Assembly (NCBI GenBank): GCA_963675575.1
Contig: OY776378.1
Coordinates: 1,178,001-1,242,000, forward strand
DNA length: 64,000 nt
Source: JAGLOK01 sp963675575
Lineage (GTDB): Bacteria > Bacillota > Clostridia > Christensenellales > UMGS416
Reading direction: 5' to 3'
Of this stretch, positions 34,211-43,647 are shown piece by piece (within the stretch, counting starts at the first letter, position 1; every line of letters starts with the position of its first letter). A program made the position numbers and the translations under genes. Below the pieces are notes generated by a model. The model was given only the letters and a program-made list of their open reading frames with translations. It ran no database searches and had not been told where the DNA came from.

Positions 34211-34690
34211 TTAGTCAATAATAAGAGAACCGAAAACGCAATTTGTTTCAATGTTGACAGTGTTTGCACCGTCGCGCTCATATGTTCTGTCGCCAAAAGC
34301 TAAGTTTGAACCATCGGGAAACGCGGTGTTTGAAAAAACACCATTGGCCTTAATTTTGACGCTCTTTCCGGATGTGTGAAGTTTCACACTTGAGAAAATA
34401 CAGTTAATTTCAATATTATCATCTGCTATATCATTCAAATCCAGAATTACATTTGAAAAAACATAACTGTTTTCTCCGCTTTTAATGCTTTTAATCTCGC
34501 CGTTTGCGAAAACTCCGTTTATACCGGTATTAGCAGGTCTAGTTATAATGGCAATGCCCGAAAAAATTAAAATGATGCCAATAACAATAGCGAAAACGCT
34601 TATATGCCAGTCGAAAGTTTGGTTGAGTATTATAACAACTCCGATTACAATCAAAATAACAGCCCAAAAAACCGCTCCGAAAATTCTCAT
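34211..34690 (-). CDS. LiaF-like membrane protein
   Basis: A 159-residue protein with two N-terminal membrane segments (FGAVFWAVILIVIGVVIIL and ISVFAIVIGIILIFSGIAII) followed by a beta-helical LiaF-type C-terminal domain made of short repeats such as INGVFANGEI, NCIFSSVKL, ANGVFSNTAF and NCVFGSLII. LiaF proteins sense cell-wall stress with a two-component system; none is nearby. I start at ATG 34690, five bases after AAGGAG; the longer frame has no support. Confidence 0.85.
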   Translation of the reverse strand: MRIFGAVFWAVILIVIGVVIILNQTFDWHISVFAIVIGIILIFSGIAIITRPANTGINGVFANGEIKSIKSGENSYVFSNVILDLNDIADDNIEINCIFSSVKLHTSGKSVKIKANGVFSNTAFPDGSNLAFGDRTYERDGANTVNIETNCVFGSLIID

Positions 34691-34847
34691 AACATACTCC
34701 TTCTGATTGAAATTTATATATATGATTTTAATCAAAAAAATGAATATATTCAAGGAAAATGTCTTTTGTGATGACAAAATGAAGATAATTGTGATATTAT
34801 ATATTGGATTTAAGCAGGAAAAAATTATATTTTTTATAGGAGCCCAG

Positions 34848-35906
34848 ATGAAAGAACTTATACTTATACCTTCATATAAGCCCGACGAACGGCTTCTTGA
34901 ATTTATTGAGAGCCTTAAAAAAGAGGGGATTTGTGATGTTGTTGTAATTGATGACGGGAGTGGCGAAAAATACAAAGAGATTTACGAAAAAGTTAAATCG
35001 GAATACCCAGGATGCGATATAATATACCATGCAGTAAATTTGGGTAAGGGACGTGCGTTGAAGAGCGCATTCAATCATATTTTAAACACATATGATAATC
35101 TTTTAGGCGTGGTGGCGTGCGATGCTGATGGGCAGCATCCCGCGAGCTCTGTTAAAGAAGCTCTGGAAACAATGCGTAGCCATCCGGATAAGCTAATCTT
35201 GGGTACTCGAAAGTTTTTCCGTGGGAAAAATGTGCCTGTCGCCAACTTGATTGGCAATATGATAACAATACTTGCTTTCAAAATACTTACTGGTCTTTCG
35301 TTTGGCGACACTCAATGTGGCCTGCGCGCTTTCCCTAAAACAATTATGGAAAAACTCATATCTACAAAAGGCGAAAGATTTGAATACGAAAACATTATGC
35401 TTTTGGACTTGAGAAAAAACAATATAGATTATGCGGAGTTTCCGATGCAGGCGGTGTATCTTGAAGAAGGGGAATATACGTCACACTTTAATAAGCTTAG
35501 AGACTCGTTTTGGATTTATGTTAATATATTAAAGTTTGCGACTCTGCCAATTATTTCCGGAATTGCCGCATATATTTTCACAATTATGTTTTTTGCATAT
35601 TTACCTATGTGTTCTCTTCTAAAAACTGGATTGTTTTATGGCGCTGGATTGCTGGTTGGATGGCTAACAATGCTTCTTCCGCTTCCGGACGATAAAGGTA
35701 AATGGTATACTATATTATATCCCATTGCACACACTGCGTTGTTCTCGACTGTGTTTTATTGGCTTTTAAACTATACGCCCATTAGCTTTCACGCTTCGTG
35801 GTGGCTAACAGCGATTTTGGCGGCCCCAACGGCGTATGCTATATATTTAAAGCTAAGATATGGGAAAAAACCTAAAAGGGTTAAAATAAATAAAAATGGG
35901 GATTGA
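34848..35906 (+). CDS. Family 2 glycosyltransferase with C-terminal membrane segments
   Basis: A 352-residue GT-A fold glycosyltransferase of the dolichol-phosphate-mannose-synthase-like type: ELILIPSYKPDE, VVVIDDGS, then DADGQHP as the DxD. After residue 225 come four membrane segments, with a GtrA-like LPLPDDKGKWYTI loop. It would make a lipid-linked sugar. AGGAGCC lies before the ATG at 34848. It starts an overlapping set that runs to holA. Confidence 0.9.
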   Translation: MKELILIPSYKPDERLLEFIESLKKEGICDVVVIDDGSGEKYKEIYEKVKSEYPGCDIIYHAVNLGKGRALKSAFNHILNTYDNLLGVVACDADGQHPASSVKEALETMRSHPDKLILGTRKFFRGKNVPVANLIGNMITILAFKILTGLSFGDTQCGLRAFPKTIMEKLISTKGERFEYENIMLLDLRKNNIDYAEFPMQAVYLEEGEYTSHFNKLRDSFWIYVNILKFATLPIISGIAAYIFTIMFFAYLPMCSLLKTGLFYGAGLLVGWLTMLLPLPDDKGKWYTILYPIAHTALFSTVFYWLLNYTPISFHASWWLTAILAAPTAYAIYLKLRYGKKPKRVKINKNGD

Positions 35907-35911
35907 CTAAG

Positions 35912-36451
35912 ATGAAAGACCACACTCACATATTAAGACTAACTTTTGCCGCGCTTTTCGCAGCCCTTATAATGCTTACAACAATTGTTATTGTCATACC
36001 AGTCGGTGCAGGGGCTTATTTTAATCTCGGCGACTCGATGATATATGCCGCGGCCTGGTTTCTAGGGCCTTTGGCGGGCGTTGCGGCCGCGGTAGGCTCA
36101 GGCCTTGCGGATGTAATTTCGGGTTATGTCATTTATGCGCCGGCTACTCTTATTATAAAAGGACTTATGGGCTTTGTTGTGGGGGTGTTGCTTAAACACT
36201 TCAATCAAAAGCTTATGTCGAAAATAATGGCGCTGTCGGCAGGCGCGCTGATAATGATTGTTGGATATTTTGCATACGAATATTTTGCGGCGACTCTGTT
36301 GGAGATACCAAAAGTTGCGGCTTTTGGCAATATACTTGGCAACCTTGTGCAAGGAGTGGCGGGAGTCGTAATAGGAACATTGGTTATAAGTGCTTTGGGC
36401 AAGATAAAAGGAATAAACGAATTTGCCGCAAAGATTAAGGAGAAAAAATAA
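35912..36451 (+). CDS. ECF transporter S component
   Basis: A 179-residue membrane protein with six segments, of the substrate-binding S type that plugs into a shared ECF energising module elsewhere. YFNLGDSMIYAAAWFLGPLAGVAAAVGSGLADVISGYVIYAP is the PF07155-like region (shown here only by its GD, GP and AD-GY residues). The vitamin is not clear. It sits six bases after the glycosyltransferase stop. Confidence 0.85.
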   Translation: MKDHTHILRLTFAALFAALIMLTTIVIVIPVGAGAYFNLGDSMIYAAAWFLGPLAGVAAAVGSGLADVISGYVIYAPATLIIKGLMGFVVGVLLKHFNQKLMSKIMALSAGALIMIVGYFAYEYFAATLLEIPKVAAFGNILGNLVQGVAGVVIGTLVISALGKIKGINEFAAKIKEKK

Positions 36452-37171
36452 ATGCAGATTACGGTTTTAGGAAATTCGGGGCCATACCCCGGCCCCGGCA
36501 GCACATGCTCGGGGTATCTTCTTGAAGCCGATGGCATAAAGATATTGCTTGACTGCGGCTGTGGGGTTTTGTCAGAACTTCAAAAAAAATGTTCACTGCA
36601 AGAGCTCGACGCGGTGATACTTTCGCACCTGCATGCAGATCATATGAGCGATATGTTGGTGATGAGATATGCTTTGATGCTAGAAGAGCGAGAGCATGCT
36701 CTTCCTGTTTACATGCCAAACCAACCTGAATCGGAAGCGTGGCTTTTAAACGGGTGCAAATATTTTGACACGATAGAAATAAATTACAAAAAATACTATA
36801 CTCTTGGAAATTTAAAAATATTTTTCACTCCTGTAATGCACCCTGTTTTAGCTTACGCTGTCAGAGTTGAAAAACATGGCAAGGCGTTGGTGTATTCAGG
36901 GGACACGATGTATGACGAAAATCTAATAGATTTTGCTACAAATGCCGATCTTTTCGTTTGCGATGCAGCGTTTAGCGAAAAAGAACATTGGCCGGAGGCT
37001 CCGCACGCCAGCGCCAAGCAGGCCGCCATTATGGCGCAAAAAGCAAAAGTGAAGAGACTTATGCTAACCCACTTTTCGCCGAAGGCGGACAAGGCAACGC
37101 TGCTTGGCGAAGCAAAGGAAATTTTTGCTCACACTATTATTTCTAAAAAGAGTCTGATAATTAAGATATGA
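36452..37171 (+). CDS. MBL-fold metal-dependent hydrolase
   Basis: A 239-residue metallo-beta-lactamase-fold enzyme similar to RNase Z/phosphodiesterase-type proteins: LGNSGPYPGPGSTCSGYLL near the start, metal-binding HLHADH, then VMHPV, SGDT and a last THFSP. All metal ligands are present. Starts immediately after the S-component stop and overlaps comEC by four bases. Confidence 0.88.
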   Translation: MQITVLGNSGPYPGPGSTCSGYLLEADGIKILLDCGCGVLSELQKKCSLQELDAVILSHLHADHMSDMLVMRYALMLEEREHALPVYMPNQPESEAWLLNGCKYFDTIEINYKKYYTLGNLKIFFTPVMHPVLAYAVRVEKHGKALVYSGDTMYDENLIDFATNADLFVCDAAFSEKEHWPEAPHASAKQAAIMAQKAKVKRLMLTHFSPKADKATLLGEAKEIFAHTIISKKSLIIKI

Positions 37172-39438
37172 AAAAAGACAGAAATTTTGAATTTAAGCTT
37201 TATAAGAGTGCCCCTATATTTATGGGCGCTTTATTTTTTATACTGGGCGCAGTTGCCGCTGTTAAAATGTTTGGCTTCCCTCAAGGAGCAATTTTTTTTG
37301 GCCCGAAAGTCCCAACATTTGCAATTGGTGTAATATTATTTATTTTGGTTACATCTTTCGCTGTACTATATGGGTTTAAGAAAAAGACAGTAATTATAGC
37401 CTTTCTTTTAATTGGAGTTCTTGGTTTTTTTATGGCACAGACAAAAATGGAAAATGGTTTTGAAAAAGAAGGGATTATAGAGCATGCGTCAATTACCGGC
37501 AAAATTGCTAAAGTAATAGAAAACGGCGAAAACTCAATCGCTTTGATATTGGAAGATGTAACGCTACTGGGTGAAGTCGCGACACAAGACATAAAAGGAA
37601 GGGTAAGTCTTATAGTATATGGGCAAAGCGCATCGTTTCTTGAAGGCGAATACTATTTGCCCAAAAGTATCATAAGCGCGCAAGCTCAGCTTATGTATCC
37701 CGCAGGCTCGGTGGAGTATGGCTTCATGGACGAAAGGCTTGACTTGCTTTCCCAAAAAATTTTTTACAAAGCGCTTTCCCATTACGCTCAAATAGAAATA
37801 GTTAAAAAAAACAAACCTCCATTCATATCTGAATTTTTCAGCAGCTCAAGGCAGAATGTTTTTGGCAAGCTTGAAAGATATGTGGGAGGGGAGGAATCCG
37901 CACTTTTGCATGCGGTTGTAACAGGAAGCAAGAACGCCCTAAGTGCAGACATAAAAGACGATTTTTCAAAGCTTGGCATATCCCATCTGCTGGCAACAAG
38001 CGGGCTTCACATAGGCATATTGCTTCTTGCTGCCCTATTTTTTATGAAGAAGATAAGGACTCCGATAATAATTAGTTCATCGGTGTGTGTTTTAATCATT
38101 TTACTTTTTATGTTCTTTGCAGGGTTTAGGTCTTCCATGGTGCGCGCATCCATCATGTGGGCGGCTCTGATGGTCTCAAAAATCACGGGATCAAAGATAA
38201 GTCCTCTTAATGCTCTGGGGGTGGCAATGCTGTTTATGGCAATTGTCAACCCTCTATGCATATTCGATATTTCATTTGTGCTTTCTTGTGCAAGTGTCAT
38301 GGCGATATCTTTATTTATAAACGAGATAAGCGATGTCGGGGTAACGAAAAAAGGCAAAAAGATTATGAGTGCGGCATTTGTGTCTTTGGCGGTAATTTTT
38401 TTCACTTGGCCGATAACTGCGTATTATTTCAACAGCGTATCTGTGCTTTCGCCGCTATACAATATATTATTTGTACCTCTTGCTGGAGTGCTTTTGTTTT
38501 TGGGAGTTATATTCAGCCTGCTTTCAGGGATAGGGTTTCTTGCGCCGATTCTCGGGACCGCGGCAAAAGCCATATCTTTTGTGATGATAAAAAGTGTGGA
38601 CTTTTTAGCCGGATTTTCTCCGTCTCTAAAATTGATTTCACCATCAGCGTTTATTATATTTCTATGGATGGCGGGCACAGCTGTTGTTTCCAGGCAGGTT
38701 ATTAAAAGTAAACCTAAAGTTAAAATTATTGCCGCGTTTACTTTAATCGCGTGTTCGCTTGCAGCAATGATTATAGCTCAGATAAGCACACAAAACCAAA
38801 GCGTGGTCAAGACATATTCCGACGGAACAATAATGTTTATATATATGCAAGAGGGTAATGAAAGCGCACTTTTGCTAAACGACAACAGCTGGATTGCGCG
38901 CACCGTACTTAAAAAATCAGCTGCAAAAGATTTGGATATATTGATTTACTCGGGTAACGAAGCTGAGACCTTGGCTGAGATAATGAAAGATTTAAACGGT
39001 GTGAATGTGGGGGCAGTTTACGCAGCAAAATCTGTAGCTGATGAATTTAATTTGGAATTTGACGAAAAAGCAGAAGCTATGTATAAAGTCGGCTTCATGG
39101 AGTATGATATTGAGCTTTTGGAATTTAAAGCAAAATCTAAAACCGCGAAAATTCATTATGCGGCCTTATTGACTGGAGAAAATAGCACTTTGCTATATCT
39201 TGATCCGATTTCTTTGCGAGAGGGGGCGTTCACTGACAGATATTTTAACGAAGTTGTTTCAAGCAGATGGAGCAAAAGCCGCACCGAAAACATTTTAAAC
39301 ATAGATTTTGGTTCGCTATATTACAGCTCAAATAGCACAGAGCATTACAGCTCAACATTGCAGCTTGAACAGTTGGGCACAACAACCTATAATGTAACGG
39401 AAGGCACAAAAATACTTTTTACAAAAGAGGGAAAATAA
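37168..39438 (+). CDS. comEC: ComEC/Rec2-type DNA uptake protein with divergent C-terminal domain
   Basis: A 756-residue protein of the ComEC/Rec2 type, which forms the channel for single-stranded DNA during transformation. An N-terminal domain (DUF4131-like OB part) and the competence domain (LLHAVVTGSKNALS, then ISHLLATSGLHIGILLL, the His-Ile hallmark) are clear, with about ten membrane segments. The usual C-terminal hydrolase would carry DVGQGD and HxHxDH; here residues 545-756 show neither. The last part is polar and looks fold-like but without metal ligands. Upstream MBL gene could be relevant. Confidence 0.88.
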   Translation: MKKDRNFEFKLYKSAPIFMGALFFILGAVAAVKMFGFPQGAIFFGPKVPTFAIGVILFILVTSFAVLYGFKKKTVIIAFLLIGVLGFFMAQTKMENGFEKEGIIEHASITGKIAKVIENGENSIALILEDVTLLGEVATQDIKGRVSLIVYGQSASFLEGEYYLPKSIISAQAQLMYPAGSVEYGFMDERLDLLSQKIFYKALSHYAQIEIVKKNKPPFISEFFSSSRQNVFGKLERYVGGEESALLHAVVTGSKNALSADIKDDFSKLGISHLLATSGLHIGILLLAALFFMKKIRTPIIISSSVCVLIILLFMFFAGFRSSMVRASIMWAALMVSKITGSKISPLNALGVAMLFMAIVNPLCIFDISFVLSCASVMAISLFINEISDVGVTKKGKKIMSAAFVSLAVIFFTWPITAYYFNSVSVLSPLYNILFVPLAGVLLFLGVIFSLLSGIGFLAPILGTAAKAISFVMIKSVDFLAGFSPSLKLISPSAFIIFLWMAGTAVVSRQVIKSKPKVKIIAAFTLIACSLAAMIIAQISTQNQSVVKTYSDGTIMFIYMQEGNESALLLNDNSWIARTVLKKSAAKDLDILIYSGNEAETLAEIMKDLNGVNVGAVYAAKSVADEFNLEFDEKAEAMYKVGFMEYDIELLEFKAKSKTAKIHYAALLTGENSTLLYLDPISLREGAFTDRYFNEVVSSRWSKSRTENILNIDFGSLYYSSNSTEHYSSTLQLEQLGTTTYNVTEGTKILFTKEGK

Positions 39439-39439
39439 T

Positions 39440-40462
39440 TTGAACTACGGCGAATTTGCCAAAAAAATTAATTCCGATGAGATAAACAGCGCTTTTTTAC
39501 TGCACGGTACCGAAGAATATATAAAAGACCTCGCTGTAAAAACTGTTATCGAAAAATATGTCGAGCCGGGGCTAAAGGATATAAACTTCGGTAAAATTGA
39601 TAATCCCGATTGCGATATTGCAGACATTGAAAAAGCGATGCTTCCGCTTCCGTTCATGTCGCAAAAGCGAGTTGTCACAGTTTGCTCTCATTCACTATTT
39701 AATATGAATGCGGCGCAGCTTAAGCAGGCCGCAAACCAAAATGCGCTTAAAGAAATTGAAAACATAATAAAAAGATGCCCGAAAGAAACAGTTCTTTTGT
39801 TCATAGTACGTGGGCAGGCGGCGTCTGCTTGCGTAAAGCTGTTTTCAGAGATTGAAAAGGACGTGGAGTTTAAACCGCCAAGTGATGCGCAAAAACAAAA
39901 ATATCTTATAAGAATGGCCAAAGAAGAGGGTGTTTTAATATCTCCTACAATGATAAAGCTGCTTGAAGGATATACTGGCATGGAGCTTTTGGAGCTGAAT
40001 CTAGAAATGAAAAAGCTTAAGGCCTACGTGGGACAAGAACAGGTTAAAGAGCAAGATATATATAGCGTGTGTCCGGCCGCTGCAGAATATAGCGTTTTTA
40101 AAATGCTCAAGCATATATCCTCAGGAGAAGGGTCTCACGCAATATCTGAATACAGAAGGCTCATCTTGGCTGGACAGTCACCGCAGTCGGTAATATCCAT
40201 GATAGAACGGCAATTCAGGGCACTGTTTTACATGGAAGAAATCGCGGGACAAAACGATGCAGGTATAAAGGCTGCCGCAAGCAAGCTTAAGACCAAAGAT
40301 TTTGTGGTAAAAAATATGCGGCGCACAGCAGGACGTTTAAACCGGGATAAGATAAAAAAGATAGCTCAATGGTGCGCCGATGCAGACTATTTGATAAAGA
40401 GGGGAAAGATTAGCGTGGATAATTCGGCGGAGATGCTGATAATAAAACTTATAAATATATAG
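39440..40462 (+). CDS. holA: DNA polymerase III delta subunit
   Basis: The clamp-loader delta subunit, 340 residues, which opens the beta clamp. Family blocks: FLLHGTEEYIKDLAV, the LPFMSQKRVVTV loop that meets the clamp, and helical C-terminal collar domain with LILAGQSPQSVISMIERQFR. The start is a TTG at 39440, preceded by AGAGGG and lying just after the comEC stop. comEC-holA-rpsT order is common in Firmicutes. Confidence 0.93.
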   Translation: MNYGEFAKKINSDEINSAFLLHGTEEYIKDLAVKTVIEKYVEPGLKDINFGKIDNPDCDIADIEKAMLPLPFMSQKRVVTVCSHSLFNMNAAQLKQAANQNALKEIENIIKRCPKETVLLFIVRGQAASACVKLFSEIEKDVEFKPPSDAQKQKYLIRMAKEEGVLISPTMIKLLEGYTGMELLELNLEMKKLKAYVGQEQVKEQDIYSVCPAAAEYSVFKMLKHISSGEGSHAISEYRRLILAGQSPQSVISMIERQFRALFYMEEIAGQNDAGIKAAASKLKTKDFVVKNMRRTAGRLNRDKIKKIAQWCADADYLIKRGKISVDNSAEMLIIKLINI

Positions 40463-40483
40463 AGTAAAAAATTTATTGCACAT

Positions 40484-40513
40484 AAAAAAAACCGAGTAAT
40501 CGGTTTTTTTATT
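40484..40513. terminator. Bidirectional terminator between holA and rpsT
   Basis: AAAAAAACCGA pairs with TCGGTTTTTTT around GTAA; symmetrical A and T runs serve both convergent genes. Confidence 0.92.
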
Positions 40514-40537
40514 TTCTTATTAAATAAGAAAGCTTCT

Positions 40538-40792
40538 CTAAGCGTTTACTATCTTTGCAAGCTGCGCTTTTTTTCTGTTTGCTTTCTTTTTATGCATAAC
40601 ACCTTTTTGCCAAGCTTTGTCAACCAAGCTTACAAGTTCAGTATATAGTTCTTGTGTATTCTCGGCCCCATTGCTTACGGCTGTATTCAGTGTCTTTGTT
40701 TTGGTTTTAAGCTCTGAAATAACCTTACGGTTTCTTAGGTTTTGCTTTTGTGAAAGAATCATTCTCTTTTCAGCAGACTTTATGTTAGGCAA
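40538..40792 (-). CDS. rpsT: 30S ribosomal protein S20 (TTG start)
   Basis: The 84-residue S20 protein, which binds the 5' domain of 16S rRNA. It begins PNIKSAEKRMILSQKQNLRNRKV after the initiator, exactly the S20 N-terminus, and ends KKKANRKKAQLAKIV. The initiation codon is TTG (plus-strand CAA at 40790-40792), eight bases after GGAAG; no ATG gives a correct N-terminus. A longer frame to 40870 is not needed. The TTG may lower or autogenously tune translation, as known for S20 in other bacteria. Confidence 0.93.
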   Translation of the reverse strand: MPNIKSAEKRMILSQKQNLRNRKVISELKTKTKTLNTAVSNGAENTQELYTELVSLVDKAWQKGVMHKKKANRKKAQLAKIVNA

Positions 40793-41090
40793 TATAATTA
40801 CTTCCTTTCTTATGATGGTCGGATGAAATTTTATCATGTTTGCAAGGCCAATGCAACCTTTTTGTGGCAATTGGTGCGTTTTTTATATGGATAAACGCAA
40901 TTTTTTTGCTATGTGACCTAAAGCAGCCCTGGAAATTGCCTTTTTTGCACTTGATTTAACATGTTATTTAAATTAAATCAGATTCCTCTTTAGCGCAGAC
41001 TGTATTTTCCGTCTTGTAAATAAGTGTTGTGTAAATTATAATAAATGAATATTATTGATTAACAGTTTTTATAAGAATAAAGGAACATAT

Positions 41091-41861
41091 ATGAACAACA
41101 AACCGATAGGCGTTTACGACTCGGGAGTGGGTGGTATAGCCGTTTTGCGCACAATACAAAATCTTCTTCCCAATGAAAAATATGTTCTTTTTGCGGACTT
41201 TGAAAATGCGCCATACGGAGAAAAAACAAAAGAAGAAATTCTACTGCTTGCCAAAGATGGAGTAAAAAAGCTTGTCGACAGGGGAGTAAAGGCCGTGGTT
41301 GTGGCGTGCAATACGGCTACAAGTGCCGCGATTAGCGAACTCAGGCAGGAATACAGTCTTCCGATTATTGGAATGGAGCCGGCCATAAAATCGGCCGCCG
41401 AGAATGGCTGTGAAAGAAAAACCCTTGTACTTGCGACGCCGGTAACGCTCAAACTAATGAAGTTTCAAAAGCTATTTGAAAGTTTGGGTGATGAAAATAT
41501 AGTTCCGGTGGAATGTCCGGGGCTTTCAAATCTCATTGAAGAAGAAAAGCCGGGGTCTCCAAATATTAAAAAATATTTAGAAAACATTTTTTCAGAATAT
41601 AATAATAATGAAATATCCGCTGTAGTTATAGGATGTACCCATTATTCATTCATTGAAAATGACATAAAGCTGGCAGCAGACTGCGAAGATGTTTTCGACG
41701 GCAGGTACGGCACTGCCCGCCATCTTAAGAAAACACTTGAAGACAAAGACATGCTTGCGCAAAATTCGCTTGCCACGGAATTTATTTTCAATGGAGATGA
41801 TGAAAAGTATCATAACTTGCTCTTGGAGTTTATGAAAAGACCGCTTTCTTTTAAGGAATGA
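41091..41861 (+). CDS. murI: Glutamate racemase
   Basis: Makes D-glutamate for peptidoglycan. A 256-residue enzyme with the two catalytic cysteines in VACNTATSAA and IGCTHYSFI, and the N-terminal GVYDSGVGGIAVL signature. Starts at ATG 41091 after AAGGAAC; the longer frame from 41055 has no ribosome site. It is followed by an acetyltransferase three bases on. Confidence 0.95.
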   Translation: MNNKPIGVYDSGVGGIAVLRTIQNLLPNEKYVLFADFENAPYGEKTKEEILLLAKDGVKKLVDRGVKAVVVACNTATSAAISELRQEYSLPIIGMEPAIKSAAENGCERKTLVLATPVTLKLMKFQKLFESLGDENIVPVECPGLSNLIEEEKPGSPNIKKYLENIFSEYNNNEISAVVIGCTHYSFIENDIKLAADCEDVFDGRYGTARHLKKTLEDKDMLAQNSLATEFIFNGDDEKYHNLLLEFMKRPLSFKE

Positions 41862-41864
41862 ATT

Positions 41865-42731
41865 ATGTGGGAAAAACTTGAAAGAAAAGATTTCGAAAAA
41901 GCTAAGGAATATCTCCAAAAACATTCTCCTTTCACGTGCCCTATATATGGGAATGTCGCATCGGCAGGTTTTTTATACAAAGCATTTGCCATGAGAAGCG
42001 GCGATTTTTTTGTATATAAAGAATTCGGGGAAGTTCTTGGGATTATCGCGGGCTTTAACGATGGTAATGTGATGGTACACACTTTAAGTCCTAATGCGAA
42101 TCTTGGGGTATTGGATATTGTTATAAAATTCTCTTTTCACTCTCTGTGGGGGCTTTCTGGAAATCTACCCGAAAAACATAAAGTATCAGAAGCTGTTAAA
42201 ATAGAATTTGATTCTAGGCGGCTGGACATAATGGTATTAAATAAACCCAATGGGGAAAGTGAAGATGGCGCATGTGTGGATTGCTCGTTGATAAGAATTG
42301 ACAGGCGTTTTCTGTCGTCGTCATATATTTCTTTTATAAAAAAATGCCTTTGGGAAGGATTTGGATTTAAGTCTAACTCTTATGATTTAAGAAAACGCAT
42401 AAAAGAGAGGACACAGCTTGAGCCATATTGGTTTCTAAGTAAAGGAAAAGAATTTGTAGCTCAAGCCCATGTTCATGCGATGACTGCCTCTCACGGATAC
42501 ATTGGCGGGGTTTGCACTCCGAGAGAACAAAGGCGCAAAGGTTACGCCAAAGAGATTGTGAAACGCGTATGCGAGTATATATATGAGCAGGGAAGGATTC
42601 CGGCGCTTGCGGTGTCTGCGGCCAACAAAGCGGCTTATTCCTTGTATGAAAAACTAGGATTTGAAAAAATAGGTTCAACAATTGTATATATGCAAGAGCG
42701 CGAATTTAAAGGCGACGAGAATGAAAATTAA
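41865..42731 (+). CDS. GNAT-family N-acetyltransferase
   Basis: A 288-residue protein whose C-terminal half is a GNAT domain: GGVCTPREQRRKGYAKEIV is the acetyl-CoA-binding motif A (Q/RxxGxG/A type) and AAYSLYEKLGFEKIG the motif B. The N-terminal half is a second, divergent GNAT-like domain. Starts three bases after murI and may be cotranscribed. Substrate unknown. It overlaps the convergent zinc-ribbon gene by four bases. Confidence 0.85.
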   Translation: MWEKLERKDFEKAKEYLQKHSPFTCPIYGNVASAGFLYKAFAMRSGDFFVYKEFGEVLGIIAGFNDGNVMVHTLSPNANLGVLDIVIKFSFHSLWGLSGNLPEKHKVSEAVKIEFDSRRLDIMVLNKPNGESEDGACVDCSLIRIDRRFLSSSYISFIKKCLWEGFGFKSNSYDLRKRIKERTQLEPYWFLSKGKEFVAQAHVHAMTASHGYIGGVCTPREQRRKGYAKEIVKRVCEYIYEQGRIPALAVSAANKAAYSLYEKLGFEKIGSTIVYMQEREFKGDENEN

Positions 42732-43237
42732 ATAACATTTAAAAACACACTGAAAATAAGATGCACTCTAATCGCCCATATAATTATTTTTCTTCTGTTC
42801 ATATACCTAATCAGAACTTTATCGTCTATCTTATCTAAAGTTTCGTCGTAATCAATTTCTTTGCACTTAATGTTATTAAAATAATCAAATATTTCTATGG
42901 CCCGATTGTAATTTTGTGCAGATACATATATTTTCTTACCAAAAATATTAAAGTTATATATTATTCTAAGATATTCACCAGAACCACTTTCCAAAAAATA
43001 AAACGGAATATTTTCGTATTTTAAAGTTTCAGTAACGAGAGCAAACTCTACTTGATTATCTGTTTCAAATAAAAATACCTCGTTTATACCTTCTCTGTAT
43101 TCATTCTTCTCTTTTTTGGGTAAGGGTGACTTTTTGTTATCTTCTGAAGGCAATGTGTCAGAAAGAATGTCGCCGCACACACGGCAACGTTTTACACCAT
43201 CAATATACTCTTCTTTACAATTTTCACACCATGGCAT
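42728..43237 (-). CDS. Zinc-ribbon/DUF2007-like protein, with membrane tail
   Basis: A 169-residue protein starting with a zinc ribbon (MPWCENCKEEY...CRVCG), then a DUF2007-like signal-transduction domain (VEFALVTETLKYENIPFYFLE, KIYVSAQNYNRAIEIFDYF). After residue 145 it has a hydrophobic tail (IWAIRVHLIFSVFLNVI), which the next copy lacks. It is a tandem paralogue of the gene at 43252 and lies 14 bases after it. Role unknown. Confidence 0.8.
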   Translation of the reverse strand: MPWCENCKEEYIDGVKRCRVCGDILSDTLPSEDNKKSPLPKKEKNEYREGINEVFLFETDNQVEFALVTETLKYENIPFYFLESGSGEYLRIIYNFNIFGKKIYVSAQNYNRAIEIFDYFNNIKCKEIDYDETLDKIDDKVLIRYMNRRKIIIWAIRVHLIFSVFLNVI

Positions 43238-43251
43238 ATTTTTTAGTCCCT

Positions 43252-43647
43252 TTAATCCTCGTTATTGTCTAACCATTCATTTTTAAGTTCAGCGAAATAG
43301 TCATATATTTCTTTTGCTTTATCAAAGTCCTTTTCTGATACAAATACATTTTGACCAACTAGAGTATGACTATATATTATTTGCATATGATCCCATAGTT
43401 TTTGAGTTTCTGTAGTAAAAAGAATATTCTCTTGTTTTAAAGCGTTGGTTATAAGTGCATACTGCACATCAGATTCTGCGGTAAACAAAAGCTTTAATTC
43501 CAAATTGTGATTGAAATCTCCGCTATTTGTTTCATTTATAGTTTTAATGGTTGCCTCATTGGCACTATCCTTAAGCTTTGAGCCGCATTTTGGGCATTCG
43601 GAAATGCCTTCAATATATTCTTTTTTGCAATTGTTACACCATGGCAT
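43252..43647 (-). CDS. Zinc-ribbon/DUF2007-like protein
   Basis: A 131-residue paralogue of its neighbour with the same order: zinc ribbon (MPWCNNCKKEY...CPKCG) and DUF2007-like domain (VQYALITNALKQENILFTTE, NVFVSEKDFDKAKEIYDYF). No membrane segment. AAAGGAG precedes the ATG, so it is the first gene of the pair. The two N-termini match closely (MPWC-NCK-EYI-G), which points to a duplication. Confidence 0.8.
   Translation of the reverse strand: MPWCNNCKKEYIEGISECPKCGSKLKDSANEATIKTINETNSGDFNHNLELKLLFTAESDVQYALITNALKQENILFTTETQKLWDHMQIIYSHTLVGQNVFVSEKDFDKAKEIYDYFAELKNEWLDNNED

Noticed and set aside
36452..37171. MBL gene as the missing ComEC nuclease domain
   Set aside because: It has the RNase Z-like order and not the ComEC type; adjacency alone is too little, so it is only raised as a question.
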